From: Roseococcus thiosulfatophilus
Lineage (GTDB): Bacteria; Pseudomonadota; Alphaproteobacteria; Acetobacterales; Acetobacteraceae
Direction of reading: 5' to 3'
DNA length: 64,000 nt
Assembly (NCBI RefSeq): GCF_017311575.1
Contig: NZ_JAFFQY010000002.1
Coordinates: 62,001 to 126,000, forward strand
Shown here: one piece after another, positions 59,539 to 64,000 of the stretch
Numbering within the stretch: the stretch's first letter is position 1
Layout: every line of letters begins with the position of its first letter
Notes under the pieces: generated by a model
Told to the model about the DNA's origin: nothing
Database searches by the model: none
Seen by the model: the letters and a program-made list of their open reading frames with translations, nothing else
Made by a program: the position numbers and the translations under genes

Positions 59539-61877
59539 CATGCCCCGCCCTCCCCGCCGACACGCATCTCGGGGGCCGGCCCCCGAGATGCGGGCTGTCG
59601 GATTTCGAGGCCGTGGAAACCGCGATCCGATGCGCCGCCCCATCGTCCGGGCCGGAAGCCGCGCCCCTGCAACGCCTGCGCGAAGCTGCGCCGTGTGCCC
59701 TGCGCCTCGCCGGCTGCCCGCGCCCATTCGCACCAGCTACGGAAGAGCGTTGCGGACAGGGCGAAGCGGTCCTTCGCCACGTCGCAACAGGCTTCCAGCC
59801 ATTGGCCGAGCGCGTCTTCATCCGAGAGATACGCGGCCGTCGCGTCCAGGACCGCGGCAGGCGGCGCAAGCCCGATCCTCTGCCATTCGAGGCAGCCGCG
59901 CAGCGCCCATGCCAGGATGCCGCCCCACTCCCCGCGCAGCTTGTCGGCGAGCGCGTGGTCGCGCTCTTCCTTGGGGATCGTCACGGCGAACGGGATCATG
60001 TGCAGCCGCCGCCGCATCGCTTCGTCAACGGCGCGCAGGCCGGGCTTATGGTTGCCCGCGATGAAAAGCTTGAACTGCGGAACGTAGGTGAAGTGATCTT
60101 GCCTCATAAAATTCGCTGTCACCGGATCGCCGCCCGTCAATGCCTTGATGCGGCTTTCCGCCCATGCGCGTTCGGCTTCCGTCTCCTGCGACGTGACCAT
60201 GCGCGCGCCGCGCAGCCGTGCCAGTTCCGTGAGGTGGCGCTCGGCCTTCGAAGCGGTGAACGTCTCCATGCCCGCCGTCATCGCGTAGTCGCCGAGCACC
60301 GCCGCCAGCGTGTTGAGGAACACGCCCTTGCCGTTACCGCCGGTCCCATAGATGAAAAAGAGGGCATGCTCCCGCGTGCTACCCGTGAGCGCGTAGCCTG
60401 CGATCCGTGCGAGGAAGCCCTGTAGCTCGGCGTCGCCGCCCGTGATCCTGTCCAGGAAGCGCAACCAGGTCGGGCACTCGCCGCCAGGCGCAGCGGCCGT
60501 CATCTTCGTCAGGCAGGCCGCGGGATCGTGCTGCGCCGTCTCGCCGGTGCACAGGTCCACGATGCCGGCAGGCGTGTTGAGCAACCAGGCGTCGGCGTCC
60601 CATTGTTCGACGGTCGCCGCGTGTGCCCTGTCGGCACGTGCCAGGCGTTCGACTGCCGACACGGTGCTCGCCCTCGCAAGCGCGTCCCGGTCGCCGCTGT
60701 CCGTGCATCGCGCAGCTTCGTCGCGGCAGATGGCGCGCGCGATATCGAAGGCGTGCAGGGTGTCTTCCTGCTTCCACCTCGCGCCGTCCCATCGGAACCA
60801 CCTGGACCACGCGGCGACGTAGCGCATGCGGTCGCCTTCCTGCGCCGTGAAACGCTGCGCCAATGCCTCTTCGGTGACAGCGGGCGCGCGCACCTCAGGG
60901 GGCGGCGGCGCGACGGGAGGCGGCGGCGGAGCTTCCACCGTGACGCCAGCGAACGCGACAGCAGGATGCCGCGCGCCGGGCGCGTTCTGTCCGTGACGAT
61001 AGGCATTCGTCACCACGGCCGCCCCGTCGCCCGGTTCCATCGGCGGGGAGCACCCGAAGGCCCACGGCGCCAACTCTTCCTGCGCCCTGCCTTCCGACAC
61101 GCCGAAGTCGCGCACCGCGCAGGCGAGTTTGTAGAGCGCATTGCTTCGTCCCGGCTCCGATGCCGGCGGCGTCGCCGCGATCCTGTCGCGCGCCATCTGC
61201 AACGCGGCCGGCGTGTCGAGTTCCACCATCGGCACGCCTGCATCCGCGGGGCGCTCGCGCGCCACGGGCGGCGAAGCCTTCGCGGGATCGGCGCCTATCA
61301 GCGGCGCCACGTCTTCGGCGAGGAAGGCGGTAAGCTGATCTTCCGTGATCGCAGGCAGCGCGTGCACGGGCACCAGGTCCGGCCCGAGCGGTTCCCATTC
61401 GAGCACCGCGCCGGAGTGATGCACGCCGAAGGCGACGAATTGCTGTCCCTTGCCAAGCACCTCAACCGCGCCGCGCGCGCCTTGCAGGCTGCGCTTGCCG
61501 GGCATCGGCCCTGAGACAGCGGCGGCGCGATAGAGAAGTAGCACGCGCGCCGAGTTCGAACGGGTCCGCGTGAGCGGCACGCCGAGCCGGCGCTCGGCTG
61601 CATCGCGGATCGCGGCGACGATGCGGGCATGCTCGCAATCCACGTCCACGGCGCGCAGCCTGTCGCACAGGATACCCGTATTGAGGGCGTCGGCGCTCGG
61701 CGCCAGCGTCGCGGCCTCGGACGGATCGCGGCGCGCCCGTTCCTGCCAGGCGTGCCCTACTGGCCGCTTCCCAGGCGACGGGCCGGGATCGTCGGCGTTG
61801 CACACGGCGACGGGCCGGAACCCCTGCCGCCAGAGTTCGGCGCGCAGCGCATGCACGGCCTGAATGTCGAGTGTCAC
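59538..61877 (-). CDS. Phage/plasmid primase-polymerase and D5-type superfamily 3 helicase
   Basis: 779 residues. The N-terminal prim-pol half has the acidic pair in RAVDVDCEHARI near residue 77. A low-complexity PPPPPVAPPPP linker joins it to a D5_N-type region and the SF3 helicase, with Walker A YGTGGNGKGVFLN, Walker B-like VTSQETE, and sensor AGNHKPGLRAVDEAMRRR. It ends in a Gly/Pro tail. It would start replication of the island, as in P4-like and other satellites. Length is normal for the P4 family. Confidence 0.93.
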   Translation of the reverse strand: MTLDIQAVHALRAELWRQGFRPVAVCNADDPGPSPGKRPVGHAWQERARRDPSEAATLAPSADALNTGILCDRLRAVDVDCEHARIVAAIRDAAERRLGVPLTRTRSNSARVLLLYRAAAVSGPMPGKRSLQGARGAVEVLGKGQQFVAFGVHHSGAVLEWEPLGPDLVPVHALPAITEDQLTAFLAEDVAPLIGADPAKASPPVARERPADAGVPMVELDTPAALQMARDRIAATPPASEPGRSNALYKLACAVRDFGVSEGRAQEELAPWAFGCSPPMEPGDGAAVVTNAYRHGQNAPGARHPAVAFAGVTVEAPPPPPVAPPPPEVRAPAVTEEALAQRFTAQEGDRMRYVAAWSRWFRWDGARWKQEDTLHAFDIARAICRDEAARCTDSGDRDALARASTVSAVERLARADRAHAATVEQWDADAWLLNTPAGIVDLCTGETAQHDPAACLTKMTAAAPGGECPTWLRFLDRITGGDAELQGFLARIAGYALTGSTREHALFFIYGTGGNGKGVFLNTLAAVLGDYAMTAGMETFTASKAERHLTELARLRGARMVTSQETEAERAWAESRIKALTGGDPVTANFMRQDHFTYVPQFKLFIAGNHKPGLRAVDEAMRRRLHMIPFAVTIPKEERDHALADKLRGEWGGILAWALRGCLEWQRIGLAPPAAVLDATAAYLSDEDALGQWLEACCDVAKDRFALSATLFRSWCEWARAAGEAQGTRRSFAQALQGRGFRPGRWGGASDRGFHGLEIRQPASRGPAPEMRVGGEGGA

Positions 61878-61969
61878 GGGCGAGGCCCCTCCATGCAGGG
61901 CCAGCCGCGCGTTGAAGCGGGGGCGAGGGCGCGCTATCTCTCGTTCCGGAAGAGACTACTGCCTTACCT

Positions 61970-62004
61970 CGCCGGTCCCGTTCGCAGCGGGCCGGCGTTT
62001 CTTT
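61970..62004 (+). terminator. Possible terminator facing right between primase and HTH gene
   Basis: CGCCGGTCCCG (61970-61980) pairs, with one bulge, with CGGGCCGGCG (61988-61997), followed on the plus strand by TTTCTTTT. Both flanking genes run leftward, so it would act on antisense transcripts or as a leftward attenuator hairpin. Confidence 0.4.
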
Positions 62005-62226
62005 TCAGGCAGCGTCGGCGGCAGGCGGCGTGAGAAGCGCCTCAACGCTCGCCGCGGTGATGACGGTTCGGCCCGCCACCTTCACGGCAATGAGATTGCC
62101 TTCCTTGACCAGCTTCCATCCCGTGGTGTTGCCGATGCCGAGCATCGCGCAGACCTCGCGCATGGAGTAGCCGCGTCGCGGCAGGGTGCTCGCGTGCTTG
62201 AGCGTGGCGTGTTGTGCAGGGCGCAT
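62005..62226 (-). CDS. Helix-turn-helix/excisionase-family DNA-binding protein
   Basis: 73 residues. The core SMREVCAMLGIGNTTGWKLV followed by KEGNLIAVKVAGRTVITAAS is the MerR/excisionase-type winged helix. It is likely an excisionase or regulator for the integrase and primase genes. It is upstream of the primase by 127 bases on the same strand. An ATG one codon group earlier would only lengthen the N-terminus. Confidence 0.82.
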   Translation of the reverse strand: MRPAQHATLKHASTLPRRGYSMREVCAMLGIGNTTGWKLVKEGNLIAVKVAGRTVITAASVEALLTPPAADAA

Positions 62227-62321
62227 GTGCCGCCTCCATAAACAGGGCCGCACCTACGCGGCCGATGGCGGCAATCTGCGGCGGCCGGCGGCGCCGCGCG
62301 AGATGTGCAAAGTGTGCAGGA

Positions 62322-62924
62322 TCAACTCTCCCGCACAGTTCCCGGCCGCACAGTTTCGCGCTTCGGTCGTCTAGGCGCCCGCTTCGCGCCGCCGGTCGGG
62401 ATCGCGTTCCACGCCTCTCGCGCGGCTTCTTCCGAGCACCGAAGTTCGGCGCGACATTCGGCGCGGATGTCCTTCGCCGCGATCCGTTCGCCTGACTGCT
62501 CGGCACGTTGCAGGCGTTGACGGAACCACGCGATACGAAGCTCAAGGGCCACGTGCTTCGTCTGCCGAACCGGCTGCGGTTCGGCAGCCCACGTGTTGCG
62601 CACCTTGTCCGCGTCCAGGCGCACGTCACGAAGCCAAGGGAGGTGCGTCGGCACATTCGCAGCGCGGTGAAGGTGCTCGGCGTCAACGGCAGTCCATTTC
62701 GTCTTCGGCAGCACATCGCCCGCCGCGTCCGTGGCGACGATCCTTCCCGCGCGCAGCGCGGCTAGTAGCTCGCCGGTCGCGCCCTCATGCTTCATCTCGG
62801 GGGCGCCGCCGTGCGAGGTGTAGAGGGCGCGTGCGCCACGCTCCGTGTCGGATAGCGCCGCCCATTCGGCGTCGCGCGTGGCGATCCACGCGACGGCCTG
62901 CGAAGGGATGTATGTGTCCGTCAT
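62322..62924 (-). CDS. Hypothetical island protein
   Basis: 200 residues, not recognised. Soluble and charged: AVAWIATRDAEWAALSDTER, ELLAALRAGRIVATDAAGD, and a basic C-terminus (AKRAPRRPKRETVRPG). Its start overlaps the integrase stop (ATGA), so it is read in the integrase transcript. This position is often taken by recombination-directionality or regulatory proteins, but no motif supports that here. Confidence 0.6.
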   Translation of the reverse strand: MTDTYIPSQAVAWIATRDAEWAALSDTERGARALYTSHGGAPEMKHEGATGELLAALRAGRIVATDAAGDVLPKTKWTAVDAEHLHRAANVPTHLPWLRDVRLDADKVRNTWAAEPQPVRQTKHVALELRIAWFRQRLQRAEQSGERIAAKDIRAECRAELRCSEEAAREAWNAIPTGGAKRAPRRPKRETVRPGTVRES

Positions 62925-64000
62925 GCCGTCCGCCGTTCGGCGAGCTTCGCCACCTCGCCGGGGCCGCGCATAACGTGTTGCCCCCACGCCTCCATGAGCG
63001 CGGCGCGCTGCGCGAGGAAGTCGGTTCGCAGATAGGCCGCCACCACGGCATTGCGGATCGTGTGCGCGAGCGCGGCCTCAACCACCTCTGCCGGTTCCGA
63101 CCGCGTGGCCGCTGCCCACACCCGGAAGGAACTGCGCATGCCGTGCACGGTGACAGGTTCATCCGTGTTGGGATCGCGCCAGCGCGGCGCTTCGCCTTCC
63201 TTCAAGCCGTCCAGGCTCATGCCGCGGACCAGCATGGACATGGCCATGTCAGTGAGCGGCGAGCGTCCGCGCGCACCGGGGAAGACCAGCGCCTTCGCAT
63301 CGTCGCCGAAGGCGCTCATCTCTTGCAGGACTGCCAGCGCAGGAGCCGACAGGAAGACCCGGTGCGGCTTCTTGGCCTTCATGCGCTCGGCAGGAACGTG
63401 CCACACCATTGCATCGCGCCCGAGTTCATCGAGGTGCACCTTCCGCACCTCGCCCCATCGCATGCCGCGCACCTCGCCCGAACGCGCGCCCGTCAGGATC
63501 GCGAAGAGGATTGCGCGCGCGCTCACGCCTTCCTTCTGCCGCAGGGCATGGACGAAGGCCGGCATCTGCTGCCACGGCAGGGAAGGGAAGTGTCCAGCGG
63601 GCTGCCCCTTGCGCGGCGACGCCATGCCGAGCGCCTTGAGGTGCTTCCATGCGGCCGGATTGTCGCCCCGCCGAAGCCCCTTCGCCCGTGCTGCATCCAA
63701 GATGTTTTCCAGGCGCCCGCGCAGGCGCGAAGCCGTCTCGGGGATGGTGTGCCAGATGGGGTTGAGGATCGCCTGAATGTCGGCGTCCGTGATGTCCGCC
63801 ACGTCCTTCGCGCCGATCTTTGGATAGGCGTAGGCGGAGAGCGTGGCACCCCATTGCAGCCCGTGCTTGCTGTCGGCGCCGTTCTTCCATCCGGCCGCCT
63901 TCGTCGCGATGAACGCTTCGGCGACGGCGCGGAAGCTCCGATCCCGAGCAGAGGGGGCCGCCGGGTCCGCGGCTGGCGCGGCGCTGGCCTGCTGCTTCGC
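62921..64000 (-). CDS. Tyrosine-type site-specific integrase, P4-like (5' end beyond the window)
   Basis: At least 359 residues visible; the N-terminus runs off the right edge. A SAM-like core-binding part (FRAVAEAFIATKAAGWKNG) precedes the catalytic domain. Catalytic residues: Arg in LTGARSGEVRGMRW, HGMRSSFRVWAA with His-x-x-Arg, LAH in EAALAHTI, and Tyr in VVAAYLRTDFL. The intact catalytic residues suggest an active enzyme. In P4-like elements the attachment site usually lies near the 5' end of int, so the right boundary should be within a few hundred bases past 64 kb. Confidence 0.94.
   Translation of the reverse strand, partial: AKQQASAAPAADPAAPSARDRSFRAVAEAFIATKAAGWKNGADSKHGLQWGATLSAYAYPKIGAKDVADITDADIQAILNPIWHTIPETASRLRGRLENILDAARAKGLRRGDNPAAWKHLKALGMASPRKGQPAGHFPSLPWQQMPAFVHALRQKEGVSARAILFAILTGARSGEVRGMRWGEVRKVHLDELGRDAMVWHVPAERMKAKKPHRVFLSAPALAVLQEMSAFGDDAKALVFPGARGRSPLTDMAMSMLVRGMSLDGLKEGEAPRWRDPNTDEPVTVHGMRSSFRVWAAATRSEPAEVVEAALAHTIRNAVVAAYLRTDFLAQRAALMEAWGQHVMRGPGEVAKLAERRTA

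Larger units (their letters stand above)
52710..64000. mobile_element. Integrative island or phage-satellite-like element (right end outside the window)
   Basis: Directly after tRNA-Ser the gene content changes. There is a tyrosine integrase at the right edge, then leftward an unknown, a helix-turn-helix protein, a primase/helicase, small phage-like proteins, a membrane-anchored unknown and a NotI-type restriction pair. Genes are short, mostly leftward and overlapping. No portal, major capsid, large terminase, tail or lysis gene is seen in the 11 kb visible. The matching end (a repeat of the tRNA 3' end) should lie just past 64 kb if tRNA-Ser is the target; it cannot be tested here. The stretch 52710-52977 holds no gene. 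Confidence 0.75.

Overview
The window is GC-rich alphaproteobacterial DNA. Gene content fits an aerobic member of the Acetobacteraceae, Roseomonas-like: isoquinoline-1-oxidoreductase-type molybdenum hydroxylase, TRAP transporter, many SDR enzymes, carA divergent from yqeY, GC-rich hairpin spacers. This placement is inferred from style and gene content only. Positions 1 to about 52.6 kb look like ordinary chromosome. About 52.7 kb to the right edge is an accessory island beginning directly after a tRNA-Ser gene.

Chromosomal part, left to right. A membrane-protein tail is followed by an SDR, a two-subunit molybdenum hydroxylase and a TetR regulator; the TetR gene is divergent from an RND efflux adaptor and pump, with palindromic operators between them (0-9.5 kb). 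Next come small redox and housekeeping enzymes (RidA, pirin, flavin monooxygenase-like, histidine phosphatase, L-2-haloacid dehalogenase), tRNA-Pro and a GGDEF/EAL protein (9.5-16 kb). LysR overlaps trxB, Lrp is divergent, and an OmpA-family protein and a small lipoprotein follow (16-20.6 kb). ilvA, greA and carB lie leftward, and upstream of carB is a tightly overlapping LysE exporter plus three related tiny membrane proteins (20.7-27.2 kb). carA carries an in-frame N-terminal DNA-binding domain and a perfect palindrome in front of it (28.4-29.8 kb). Then come a methyltransferase, a cupin-rhodanese pair, ComF, two tandem PcaC-like genes, trmJ, cysS, gltX, nadE, a nicotinate phosphoribosyltransferase, class II DAHP synthase, glutathione reductase, a DctPQM TRAP transporter, glmS-glmU, a TM2 protein and a GST (30.5-52.5 kb).

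The island (52.7 kb to beyond 64 kb) holds a tyrosine integrase that runs off the right edge, a helix-turn-helix/excisionase-like protein and a primase-polymerase/D5-type helicase. It also holds a two-repeat winged-helix-like protein, a protein resembling phage scaffolding proteins, a membrane-anchored unknown, and a restriction-modification pair. The nuclease is a clear NotI relative, next to a C5-cytosine methyltransferase. Most genes run leftward with overlapping stops and starts. No structural phage genes, large terminase, portal or lysis genes are visible, so it reads as a small satellite or integrative element carrying defence cargo, not a complete prophage.

Spacers hold notable repeats: triple tandem repeats covering the stop codons of lysR and ilvA, a dispersed element with a constant frame and exchangeable hairpin, and a run of four perfect hairpins between convergent genes. 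No CRISPR array or rRNA is visible. All calls were made by reading the sequence; no database search or structure prediction was run.
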